From Hibiscus mutabilis (taxonomy: Eukaryota; Streptophyta; Magnoliopsida; Malvales; Malvaceae): 64,000 nt of DNA. A model generated the notes under the pieces. That model saw only the letters and a program-made list of their open reading frames with translations, searched no databases and was not told the origin of the DNA. This document shows positions 34,302-46,035 of the stretch, piece by piece. The translations under genes and the position numbers were made by a program. The DNA lies in the NCBI GenBank assembly GCA_019671005.1, contig CM033752.1:806001-870000 (forward strand), read 5' to 3'. The first letter of the stretch is position 1. Each line of letters begins with the position of its first letter.

Positions 34302-35073
34302 TCAGTCGTTGTCTACATCGGCTATGTCGAAATTGTCGGAGTAAACCGTAAATTCTCCATCCCAAAACAGCAAATTATTCCTGCAGCCGTCATATGTTCA
34401 TTCAGAAACCAATCTCTTGTTTTTCTACCTTTACGGGGGAAATAAATGTTACCTAAACAGCAAAACCGTTTCATCGTCACCTTGAGCCTCTGTAATCTGC
34501 AACACAGCAGTATCACATATGAAATGATGATCATATGAGCACGTGTTGTGTAAATGTAAGAAAACAACTTACAATTCTATTCCCAATCTGTTGGTTGCAT
34601 TGATTGCAAAACACACTCACCACCGACAGACCCCTGTAAACCCTACGGTTCTCTCGACTATCGAACCACACATTCACACTATACACCAATGAAGCAGTAA
34701 GATTTCTTGTAAATCATATTCAATTGTTCTAACTCTGTAAGATTTCTTACGTTTGATGGGCCCTGCAAATCACCCTCCTTGGTGCCTTCAAAAACAAAGA
34801 AATGGTTTTCAAGTTTCATCATTTTACCATATAAAGAATGCTCAATCAAAAAACTGAAGTTGGGGTTGTAAAAGATTCATATATACAAAGAAGAGTTGAT
34901 AGACATACACGGACAACCGGGTTTGGATTGTTCCTGGGTCCTGGGACATCGAGGATGTGGTTACTGCAACACATGCAGGAGTAGAAACGACGAGTCCAGA
35001 TCCTTGGAAATCTAACCCTGTTGGGACCGGGAGGCATATTGGAATGATTGCTTGTTTCAGCTGATGAGTCCAT
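34302..35073 (-). CDS. Yippee-like protein, copy A (five exons)
   Basis: Exons by eye: 34,909-35,073, 34,751-34,785, 34,573-34,678, 34,453-34,496, 34,302-34,380, all with GT-AG introns (phases 0, 2, 0, 2). The spliced product is 142 residues. Zinc ligands are YSCMCC (C33, C36) and FCNQCNQ (C91, C94). Between them RVICRAHQTVNVWFD aligns with the GKAYLF-KVVNV strand pair of Yippee proteins, and YRGLSVVSVFCNQC with their TGxHTVVDIYCVxCG. Exon 5 gives FWDGEFTVYSD, like the final KEGKFxLER strand. Relative to B and D, a GGA-to-TGA change ends it five codons early. The start is taken at MDSSAETSN, shared with B and C; the frame stays open upstream to 35,280. Yippee proteins are small zinc-binding beta-tent proteins of poorly known function. 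Splicing is not proven. Confidence 0.75.
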
Positions 35074-35379
35074 GACTTTCTTTATTTTCTCTGATGAAGC
35101 TTCTTGGAAGAAGAAATGAAATGGATAGCAGATTCTTCTTCCCTTGTAACCGGATTTTGGGAGCCAAATTTTTCTGAAAAAGGTTTCTTGATTGTCTGTG
35201 CTCAAGGGTGTATATTTAGTTAACCTCCATGGTTTGGAATTGTTCAAAGCCCACCCATGAACTTTAAGCTCTCGCTCCAAATTTTCAGATATTACAAGTA
35301 ATCATGACTTTTTAATTATGTTTTAGATTAAATAGAGAGGTACTACATTTTTATATCGAAATTCGAACTCATACAAGAT

Positions 35380-36200
35380 GAAACCGTTAGACCAATTATT
35401 AAGATTGCAAAATTGTATATTCAAGAGATCGCAAGACTTCACAATGTCATGGTCTCCATTATTTTGTAGGAATGACAAAATTATCGACCCGGTTCGTCCC
35501 GACCTGACCCGATCGATTTTTTTATATAAATTTCGGGGATCGGAGTAGGGTGGGGCGGGTATAAAATAGAAATTTCTCGTCTTGTGTCGGTATATTTATA
35601 ATTATATTTATTTATTTTTATTATATTTTTGAAAATACCACTATATATAACCACTTTTAGGGGTTTGAAGCTAGTTTTTTAGTTTCTGTTTATCATAAAT
35701 TTTTGTTAGATATTGTTCGAGTTTTAACATATCTGATTCTGACGGTCAATGGTTGGAGTTTATTCTTTTAAATATGTATTTTTTTCATGTGGGTAATTTA
35801 ATTGGTTTTATTTATTTTTTATACATTTTTAAAGTCACTTGAAACCTGTATATTTGTGACTGTGATGGTAGTTCGATCAGATCTAACATTTATCGTCGAC
35901 ATAAATTAATATATTTTAAAATTTTTGGGTCGAGTTGAGTTTATGAGTTGATATATCAAGACGGAGCGGGTAAATTAATATTTATACCCGAGCTGGATTC
36001 GGAACAGCCGAAAACCCGCCTCGATGCCATCCTTATTATTTTGGACCAAGTTCGTTTTTTTTTTACTGGGGGCCTTTGCTTGTTGGACCTCAAATTGTTT
36101 TTAATTTGGGCCATTGAGCCTTTGTGTTGTTGGTCTTTTGGTATCGTATGATTCGGTGTATTGAAGCCTTCACAATTTTCTTATGACATGATTGGGCCTT
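35380..36200 (+). pseudogene. Ancient gypsy integrase scrap and duplicated flank
   Basis: 35,390-35,465 reads KLYIQEIARLHNVMVSII, a piece of Ty3/gypsy integrase (compare EIVRLHGVPKSIV in element 3), then stops. 36,050-36,190 (a TTGCTTGTTGGACCTC block) matches 61,250-61,370, and the integrase scrap matches 61,160-61,240. The two blocks are therefore one duplicated segment carrying an old retroelement fossil. Confidence 0.65.
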
Positions 36201-36583
36201 TGTGTTGCTAGTCTTTGGGTCATGTAAAATTCGGATCTTAAGAAATCCACACGTTTTTATGTATTTGGGTTATTTTTCTCCTAAGCCCTTTAAGTTGTTA
36301 TTTCATACATTTCACTCCATCTCTTTCATTAACGTTTATGCCTTTTAATTTCTTATTTCATACATTTCAGTCTCATCTCTTTCATTCGCGTTTATATCTT
36401 ACATTATATATATATTTGACAAATCGTAATTCTAATCATAATCCTACATAGAGGGAGGGGGAATGGGACTCTAGAGGAAGGAAGGAGATGCTCCTATAGG
36501 GTCTAGAACCAATGACCTAATGAAGTACGAGGGTGCATATAGTTTTATACATATTATATGTTTTAGTATATACACGTTTATTG

Positions 36584-36615
<32 letters not shown>

Positions 36616-37560
36616 CATTTACTATACAAGTTATATTATATACATATATATCTTTAATTATCAATAAATATAGTTTATATATTTTTATTTCTTATTTAAT
36701 ATAGTTTAGATTATATATAATCTACAATGACTAGAATTTTCGAGTCAACAAATGAACATTAATCAAAGTCTTGAATTAGTGGTTTACTAAGATGATTAGA
36801 ACCTTTAGGACAAGTTTGGGCCATATTAAATGTGTATTAATTGGACTTGGATTGGCTACATTGTGTTTTACTATGGAGGGAAGGAAATAGAAAAGTTTAA
36901 GATACAATTTTATCATTATTGAAAAAGAGGGTTGATCACACAATAATTTTGGTTTGTACACATAGGGGCGGGGAGACAAATTTCAGATTATGATATCATC
37001 TTAATTTTTTGCTTTATTTTTTCCCCTTTTTATTTTTCTATCTTCTTCTCCGTTAAAATTCTAACCACAAAACTTTAAAAATACAAACTTTACTCTTCAA
37101 ATTAGGCATAAAGTAAAAAAATGTGCCAAAAGACAGAGGGGTCATTTTGATAATTTTATAAAATATAGAATAATTTTTTCAGCTAACTTATTATTCAAAC
37201 TGTCTATTGTCAGTTTTCTAACAATTTTTATTCGTAGATGGGTCATTTTGACTCAAAATTTGAATGTTAAATTGTTCCAAAAAATAAAGACCAAAGTGAC
37301 TATTCAATCAAATGTCGAAACATTTTTTAACTTTCTACCTTCAAATTAATATTTGAAATTCAAAAAGGTTAAAATATAATCTGCGTCACAAAAACTAAAA
37401 AGAGCTTGTCATCTATGTTTATCATAAAATATATTTGATTGAATAAAAAATCAAATAACATATCATTTGATTAAGTATTAAAATTTAAAAGCAATTCATT
37501 TCATTTCCCAAAATATTAAAGAAAGTAAATAAAAAAATTCAGCCAATATTTAAATCAAGG
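36201..37560. other. AT-rich intergenic with AT microsatellite
   Basis: No gene is supported. (AT)n runs at 36,588-36,615. The corresponding place in the second block (near 61,385) lacks this 1.4-kb stretch, so it is either an insertion here or a deletion there. From about 37,390 the copy-B 3' flank begins. Confidence 0.6.
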
Positions 37561-38274
37561 ATTTTTTTTTTACTCGGCAAGGTTTCTTTTATTTATTATA
37601 AAACTAAACCTCCAATAAAATTATTATACAAAGAAGAGACAATCATTACAAATTCAGCACCAAAAAAACACCTAGTCGATCCAAACAAAATACAGAAAAA
37701 CTGAAAAAGCTAATATGTGGTAAACGCTTGAACGCTAATATGCAATTTTACTTTAATAAAGACTTTAGTATCGATAATAAATATAAACAAAATAGTTAAT
37801 ATTTGATTTTAATTTTAAAATTATCAAAAATCTTTTTATTTCAGCATGTTCATTTTTTTTTCACCTTCATGAGAATTTTTGGTAGTCAAGAAACTGAAAA
37901 GCACACTCTTAAATTTTTTGAAGTATATAAAATTATATTTTATCTTTAAAAAACAAATATTATTACAAAACTAGTAATAAAATCAGATGAATATTATATC
38001 CGAGTAGTAATTGAACCGATATAACATAAGAAAGAAAGATGAGAAAGAGCATTCATTTATATATGCTAAACAAACGTAAAAGCATGCATCAAAGATTGTT
38101 AGGTTTGGCTGTAAAGTCTGATGCAATGCAAACAACCGAAAGCAGCAACAATTACAGTCCAAATCTCACATCCACGGTGTTTAATTTGGTGATTATCTAA
38201 ACTGGAAATGAACAACAAAAAACGTAGAACTTGATTGCAGTCTTAAGCAGCAAAGGCACAGGCACAGCAGTTCT

Positions 38275-39241
38275 TCAGCGGGTGTCAATTCCGTCGTTGT
38301 CAACATCGGCTACCACCAACGTGTCGGCGTAAATCGTAAAAGATCCATCCCAATACAGCAAGCGACTCCTGCACTCGACATTTTCATTCAAAAACCGATC
38401 CCTTTCTATATGCATTCAGTATTTGAAGAGGGAAATATAAAGCTTACCTAAACAGTATAGCTGATGCATCGGAAGCAAGACCCGTCGAAGCCTGATAAGT
38501 GCAACATCGGTCACATCTCATGACTCGTATCATATCATATCATATGTTGTGTAATTGTGAGAAACTTACAAATCTCTCCCCAATCGATACGCCACATTGA
38601 TCGCAGTAGACTGTCATCGCCTGCACACTGCCGAGAAACCTACTGTTCCGCGGACTACCGAACCGCACATTGACCCTATATATATCAATGAAGCAGGAAG
38701 ATTAAAATATACTAATGAATTGTTGTAACTTTATATATTTACACGATGAAACGTGTCTTACATTTGACTGGCGTTGCAAATCACCGCCCTTGGTGCCTTG
38801 AAAAAGAAAAGAAAGAAAATAGTTTTCAAGTTTGAACATATATATTATTGCAAAACAACATCGAATCATATCAAAATGGGCAGTTTGAATGCAGATAAAG
38901 TTCAACAAGTATTAAACAACGACCAATTACAAATAATGCAGAATCAAAAACTGAAGTTGGGATTGTAAAAGATTCATATACATACAGAAATGATTCATAT
39001 ATATAAACAAGAATGCCATATATATATATATACAAACAAGAGTTGATAGACATACACGGACAACCGCGTTCCGAGAGTTACTAGCCCTGGGGACATCGAG
39101 GATGTGGTTACTGCAACTCATGCAAGAGTAGAAACGACGAGTCCAAATCCTTGGAAATCTAACTCTCTCGGGAGGCATATCGGAATCGGAGGAAGAATGC
39201 AGTTGAGAAGAATCATTGCTTGTTTCAGCTGATGAGTCCAT
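38275..39241 (-). CDS. Yippee-like protein, copy B (five exons)
   Basis: Exons: 39,056-39,241, 38,762-38,796, 38,570-38,675, 38,448-38,491, 38,275-38,368. Exons 2, 3 and 4 have the same lengths as in A (35, 106, 44), exon 5 the same as in D (94). The spliced product is 154 residues from MDSSAETSN to TGA. Ligand pairs are YSCMSC (C40, C43) and VYCDQCG (C98, C101). The Ser at the middle position shows that the outer two Cys are the ligands. ICNASQMVNVRFG and LLYWDGSFTIYAD match the Yippee strands. The Ser-rich N-terminus (about 25 residues) is longer than usual for plant Yippee proteins. Intron 1 holds AT microsatellite sequence. This is the least damaged copy. Confidence 0.75.
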
Positions 39242-40330
39242 GAACCCACGTCTGCTTTCTTTATTTTCTCTGATGAAGCTTCTTGGAAGAAGAAATGCGA
39301 ATGCTTTACATATATATATATATATACACAATAAGAAATGAAACGGAGAGCAGATTCTTCTTCCCTTGTAACCGATTTTTGGGCGCCAATTTCTTTCTGG
39401 AAAAGGTTTCTTGATCGTGTGTTCTCAAGGGTGTATTAACTTCCATGGTTTGGAATTGTTCAAAATCCACGCATGAACTTCAAGCTGTGATCAATCCACC
39501 CATTGAACATGAATATTATCTTTAGTTAGAACTAGTAATTTATAAAATAAGTTTCTCCATTACTATTAGTTTATAAAATAAGCCTACACTTATACTAACA
39601 AATTTCAATTTTAGTTTATATTTTATAAACATTTATTTGTCATCTTTTAATGGTAGCTAAAATTGTTTGTACTTGTACCTATCATCTATCAAGTCTTAAG
39701 CTACTATCAAATCATTTAAATTTTGGTTTATTGACAAATTATGCCCTCAAACTTCTTTTTAAAAAATATTAAATATAAATTATTAGTTTAAAAAATATTA
39801 TTTTAATATATTAGTATTAATATTCATATTATTTTAAAATATTATTATTAGTTTAATTTCAAATTAATATTATTTCATATTAATATTAAAAGAATATATT
39901 GTATGTATGTATAAACCTTAATTTAATAATCCATTTGAGTTAAACAATTAAGAGCAAAAATATAACTTCATGTCAAAGGTAACTTTTCACCATAAAAGCT
40001 AAAAATTATAGCTTTGAGGTTGAGTAGAAAATCACTGCTTTTTAACTCATAATTTTACATCCAATTTTGAGGTGTTTGAAATTAATTATGCATTAAAAAT
40101 TACTTTTTAAAGTAAAAATTCTTTTTTAAACAATGTCAAAGGGCCTGCGTGTGACCCATGAGAATAACCAAGGATCTTAGAAAGTTACCAATAACTATGT
40201 ATGATTCCATCTAACTAGATATATCTAGAGAGTAGATGAACTGAAATAGAGAGATTCGAAAAAAAGAAAATATCATTTTAATATTTCCTTCAATTGTACT
40301 CACTAATCGGTGAATTGTATTTTATTTTAT
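39242..40330. repeat. 5' flank of copy B and 3'-flank-like remnant
   Basis: 39,420-39,600 matches the sequence upstream of copy D (63,590-63,790). 40,195-40,300 (TATGTATGATTCCATCTAAC...) matches the 3' flanks of A (33,725-33,800) and C (49,630-49,920 without its MITE). The edge of another array unit is therefore present here without a gene. Confidence 0.6.
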
Positions 40331-43036
40331 TTTTAATATGAGTACGTTAGTTTTATTAAAATATAAAAAATTAAAAAATATAATAAGAGTTTATAACTTA
40401 TGTAAACAAACTTAATTTGGACATATTCCTAAAAGTACAAAAACTAACGCATCTAGATCATATACAAGACTATCTAAAGAAAATATAAAAACCTTAACTC
40501 AAAAGCTTGAAACAAAATAGATACAAAACATCACCAAAGCTCGATGATGAAAGGTAAAACCAACAACAAACAACATTAAAAATGCATATTACAATAATAA
40601 AACACATTGACAACACGATCATTACCACAATTGCGAACAAAAGCGGTGATTGTGAGCTCGTATCTAGATCCAATTTGAGGGTCCAAAGCAGGGAGATCAA
40701 CAAAATAATCAAAAGAGCGTCAACTTGATCAGTCGCGACGACGTCAAATCCAACCCTGATAGAAATTTGAAAAAAGAAGCGGCCACACGATCAATTAAAA
40801 TATAAAAAACGTGTCAAAAGACAGAGAATGCGTACCAAAAGGTAGATGACAGCGTATCGCAAGGACATAGTTATTGAATTTAAAAACTAAAAACAAAGAA
40901 CAAAAAAAAAATTATCGGCGATCGACAACTAGTATTAAAGTTAGCGTTGCCGCCGACTACTTGAGAAAGTACAAAGAAATAAGTTCCGTAGGGAAAAACT
41001 TTGAGAGAGCGGCGCTCAAAGCCTAGCTCTTTGTCAATAGTTTTTATAAATTATGGTTAGGACTTAGAATTTAAATTTTTACTGTTGGGACATCAAAGAG
41101 AGAGATAATTTTTGTCATTTTTCAAACTACTAAATTAAACAACCCCTTTACATTTATCTATTGCTCCTTTGACCTGCTAACTAAGCACTCCATGTAATTT
41201 ATATAACTACACATTTGATCTATGTTGGTTACATATTCTATCAATTTTATCTTAATTTTAATTTAATAAATATTGGATGAGAAAAATAAAACAAAAAGTT
41301 ATCTTAATTTAATTAAATATTGGATGAGAAAAATAAAACAAAAAGTTAGAAGTGTGCTTGAATCTGTGATCTCTCAGGTAAAAAACTCAAGCCTATGCCA
41401 CTACACCAACCTATTCATATTAATACAACTTGCACCCTATTATATATATGTCCTTCTCTTGCTCGCACCAAATCACCATCCTTGTTTGTAAACTTGTATG
41501 GCTCAGCAACGAAACTGGAGGGAAAGTTCTGGGAACTTGGGATTCTGGAGAAATCTGAGAAAATATTTTTATTTTCTATCCACCAAGTTGCAGTAATGAA
41601 GAGTTGTGTATGCTAATGTAACAGGATTTAAGAAAACGAAATCTTATATGTATCCGAATTAGAAATCTTGGTGTCCATAGATGCATGAATGAGTATATAT
41701 TGTGCATAAAATACAGGATGAAATGAAAGACAGCGGGAGAAAATTGGTCCACACAAAAAAGTCATGGCATCAGCAAATGGGCAGGCCAGATGATTCAAAA
41801 TAGCTCCATAACCTATCCGCCATGACAAAACTTTGTCGGCAAGGCAGGACCAAGCTAAGCATAAAAAATGGTTGCTATCAGATTTGCAAAAATAAAACAA
41901 AAATGATGATTCAAAATTCGACTCGTCTTAACTCGACTCGAAAAAATTTCAAATAAAGTTTAAGTTGTAAAATGGAAATTCGAATAACTCGATTAACTCA
42001 AAAATTTTAATAATTATTGGATTAATTTTTAAGTTCAAGTTGATTACCTCACTTTTTCTATATATATACTTACATAAAAAAATATGAAGAAATATATGAC
42101 ACACATGAAAAAACATGAAAAATATATATGCATATCTTATACGATTAGACATGAATCGAATCCAGGGAATGAAACAAATTCAATAATCGCATGGAATAAA
42201 CATCATGCTTGCATTCACCTTAGGGAATGCCTCCTATAAAAATTCTTATCAAGATAAATTTTTCGTAACTTGAACTTGGAAAAAGTCTATAGTCGAGTTT
42301 TTCGACTATATATAGGCTTTATAACAATCATACTATTAAAGAATAATGGATCAACCAATGTATATAATACTTACCAGACTTAAAAATCAAGATGCCAAAT
42401 AAAAGAAAACTTATAGGTATTGAATATGCCTTCAGTCTTTTTCTTTTGATTAAGGTTTTCAATCTAATAAAGAATCGTACTGGAACATGTTTCATCCTTG
42501 GCGAACCATGAATCAATCACATCTTTTCATCATAATATTTTGTGAACCTTAAAAACCAAAACTTCAATTTCAGACAAATAATAATAAAAATTAATCCCAA
42601 ATATATGTTTATAGATAAAAAGCAAAAGTAAATGAGAAAAAATTGTTAAGGTTCATATAGCATGGGGAATTCGAAAAGCATCACTGGCAAGGGGCATATC
42701 CAATCCATCGTTTTTTTCACTTTCCTTAAAGTAGCGGTTGGTCACCCTATCACCACAATTTTCAAACTAAGTTGATCCCGTAGGTTTCGTTGAAGGCTCG
42801 GTATTTGTTCTTGGAGTTATAAATATAAACTCGGTGCAACAAAACGTCATTGAATATTAAAACGAAATAATAATTAAATAATATATCAAAATACACTGCC
42901 CTTAATATAAAAGTGATTAACCAACCACTATATCGATATCTAAATTAAGTTGAATATACGGTAGATGTAGTCACCAATATCTTGTCAAAATCTTTTTCGG
43001 GAATTGCATATAAGAACCTCAGTTATTGAGCGAGAT
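40331..43036. other. AT-rich intergenic; possible LINE 5' region
   Basis: No gene is supported. 40,490-41,035 is less AT-rich. Read on the minus strand it starts with CTTTGAGCGCCGCTCTCTC-like sequence, resembling LINE 5' leaders, but no ORF1 or RT is seen (low confidence). 41,260-41,345 contains a tandem duplication of about 50 bp around ATATTGGATGAGAAAAATAA. 41,920-42,060 and 43,830-44,080 share repetitive CTCGACTCGA / AACTCGATTAACTC phrases of a dispersed repeat. Confidence 0.45.
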
Positions 43037-43049
43037 CGTGCTGATAACA

Positions 43050-43257
43050 TGTTGTGAATAAAGTAATGAAGAACAAAGGAGATGAACAAGAACAAAGATG
43101 AGAGACAAAGAGAGAGACTTGTATTATATTCTCACTGTAGGATTGTGTACAATGCTTTCTCCAAACTATTTCAATGGGTATTAAACCCTAATAATAAAAT
43201 ATATTAAAGTCTCATTTGATATATGAATATCCACCATAAATAAAAATATTCATAACA
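43050..43257 (-). mobile_element. Copia LTR (about 208 bp) with adjacent primer site
   Basis: On the minus strand the LTR runs TGTTATGAATATTT ... TATTCACAACA (43,257 to 43,050). Directly after it comes TGTTATCAGCACGATCTCGC (43,049-43,030), the half-tRNA-Met primer site typical of Ale/Retrofit-type Copia elements. A C/T-rich block (TCTCTCTTTGTCTCTCATC) lies before the end, as in such LTRs. No gag or pol is seen downstream and no second LTR in the window, so this is a 5' remnant. Confidence 0.75.
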
Positions 43258-43340
43258 ATTTATAATTTATTCAATAATATTGGAATATTAATTTCATTAC
43301 TAATTTTATCACGTATTATTTAAAACTTAATTGAAGTCTC

Positions 43341-43560
43341 AACATAGAAGGGAACAAAAATCATTTACGTTTTTTGGTGTCTTTATTTATGAATACAAAA
43401 AATTAGGTTTTGGGAAAGTGTTTATGATTAGGATTTGGGGTGTAAGATATATTTTTTTTTGAGTTTATGATTTATGATTTAAAATGTAGGGTTAAGACTT
43501 AGGATTTATTGTTGAGACAATAATAAAAGCATCAAAAAGGGCTGAAAATTTTGTTCCTAA
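43341..43560. repeat. Member of the AAAAATC-type MITE family
   Basis: It contains AACAAAAATCATTTACG, GTGTCTTTATTTATG and TTAGGATTTGGGGTGTAAGA, with the same internal order as the MITE delimited at 49,674-49,861. It ends near GCATCAAAAAGGGCTGAAAA. Boundaries approximate. Confidence 0.5.
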
Positions 43561-45413
43561 AAATAAATTTATAGCTGAATTTTTAAGATCTATGTTCAAA
43601 TACCATTCTATGTAAAGTTTGTTTTATTTTTATGAAAAAAAATTCTATTCAGTTACCTCCCCCCTTTTTTTTTCCTTTAGAAGAAACTACGCATTTAAAA
43701 AATTCTGAATTAAATTGATATCATAAATTAACTTGATATAATTTAATTAAAGAATAACGAAAATTATTTTTATTAAAATTAAGTAATAACATATTTTTAC
43801 TGAAAGTGCAATGAGGATATGACTAAAAATACTGTTAAGCTCAACTCAGCTTGTTAAGAACTTAAGTCGAGTCTAATCGAGTTGAGTATTGACCAGGCTT
43901 TAACAAAGTTAGATTTGAATAGTATGTTTCGTCTCATTTACAGTCATATTCATAATAATAATTAAAATAATATTTATTGAGTGAATTTATTCAATAAATT
44001 TGATCGATTCGAATTTTGATCAAACTTTAACCAAATTAGACTCGAATAACTCACTATATGTCGGGTCTCATTTACTGCCCAGATATGACAAAGATCTAAA
44101 TGCAAATGGGAAAAATTATTAGATGGGTTTATAGTCCATCTAATAATAATTTTTTATCTTACTTTTTATCAAGGTGAGTCTTCACCTCTTTCCTACATAT
44201 CATTAAAGAGTATCTGATTCCAATGAAAAAAGATACTGGAAATTCCAGGAAAACTCCCCATCATTTGACTCATTTCAAACCTGTATAAACAATCGTCAAT
44301 TTGTAACATTCAATTCCCCAACAAGCATTCGCAACCGTTTCACATTCTTTTACTAGTTAATATGAAATTTTCAACACATCCATTCATATTTAACGTGAAT
44401 CTTACTTCCCTGGAATAACTGAGTTTGAATATTCGACTTGAGTCTTCAAGTATTAAAGAAACGAGTTTGAATATTCATCATCTCTTTTAACAACCATTTC
44501 TTTCTCATATAAAACCTTAGCTATAGAGGTAAAAACAGAGTGGCATCCAGTGTGGGTGGGGAAGGAAAGGGCAAAGAAAATGGTGAAAGAGGCAGTGCCA
44601 TTGCAGAGATGGTTGGATGTTGAAGACGACCTGGCTTCGACCGTTATCTGTTTGATCAGCGACGGTTCATGATACATGACGGGGACGACTATATTCGTAG
44701 ATGGTGCACAGTCTTTAACCAGGCCTCGTATGCGATCATTCATGTAGTTCTTTTTTGTTTAAGCATCGATATCCGATTTATGTACTCCAATATTCGTTGT
44801 AGTTATATTTGATCATTCATGTACTTCTTTTTCTAAGAAGAATTTTATATTCTAGGCAAAATTATGATTTTAGTCCTATACTATTACATTTCATCTAATT
44901 TAAGATTTAGTCCCTGTATTTTAGTTTGATATATTTAGTTTCTCTTACTGTTATTAACGTGGACAATCAATCCAAATTGTTAATTAGATTCGCCATAACT
45001 TTTTCAAATTACTATCTTAGTCTTTTATTTTGATTTACTCTCTATACTTCAATTTTTTAGCTATTTGAGTTCTCTTATTGTTTTTTATTTGGACAGCAAG
45101 TCCAAATTGCTACTTTAGTAAAAAATGGCTTAATTCAACAATAGTCCTTAAATTATACCCTTTTTAGTTAGACATCTAAATTATTTTTTAGTTGAACTAG
45201 ATTCTTGATTATAATTCTTTTCTGAATTAGGTACCTGAACTATAACATGTAAGACTGTAACCACTTTTATGTAAAATGAATATAACTAACATATTAAAAT
45301 TAATTACGTTAAATATAAAGTTTTGTATAATATTCAATTTAATATTAGAAATCTAACTTGTTAAAAGAACAATATATCATCAGAATAATTTGGTAAAATT
45401 TGCTTTCAGGTAA
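43561..45413. other. AT-rich intergenic
   Basis: No recognised gene. A minus-strand 96-codon ORF at 44,453-44,743 shows no family motif and may be chance. 44,870-45,300 has TTTAGTCCC-like phrases typical of repeat DNA. Confidence 0.5.
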
Positions 45414-46035
45414 TCTTATATTAGGTAAAGTATACAAATCATCTCTAAATTATCTTCTCACCCCTATTTTGCTAATTCAACTTTGAAATTTTTTAATTTA
45501 ATAACAGAATTTTATACATTAAACTTTTTTTGTCACTCTGAATTATTTTATTAATATTTTTGTATGACTTAACATATTTTATTATTATTAAATATACAAA
45601 TTAATTTAAAATAAAAATAAACTTATATTTTATTATTATTAAATAAAAATAATTTAAAAATAAAAGAAAATAAAAAATCATGTAATTTACCAAAAACCCC
45701 AATTATATCCAATCTTCAATCCACAAACCCCAAAACTCTTCTCACCTTCACCTTCACCCTCTCCGGCCACACCCCCCACCAGCCGCACCTTCACTAATTT
45801 ACCCAATTCTAAAGAAAATCATAAACCCTAAATTACAACATCTCATTCATGTAGTTCTCTTGCCTTCAACTTTAATTCAACAACCAAGCAGTCCCTTTAG
45901 TTGCAGTATATAAATTCCAAGGTTGAAGCGTTGGCTACAAATGAATGGGTAAACTGTAACCTAAATAAGATGGGGTGTTTATTTTAGAAAACATGAGGCT
46001 TGAAAAATCTAACACTTTTAAAGAAATAACCTAAA

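Noticed and set aside
40490..41035. Full LINE
   Set aside because: Only a leader-like sequence is seen on the minus strand; no ORF1, endonuclease or RT, so I kept it as a low-confidence note only.
44453..44743. 96-codon minus-strand ORF as a small host gene
   Set aside because: No recognised motif, splice context or paralogue in the window; length is compatible with chance.
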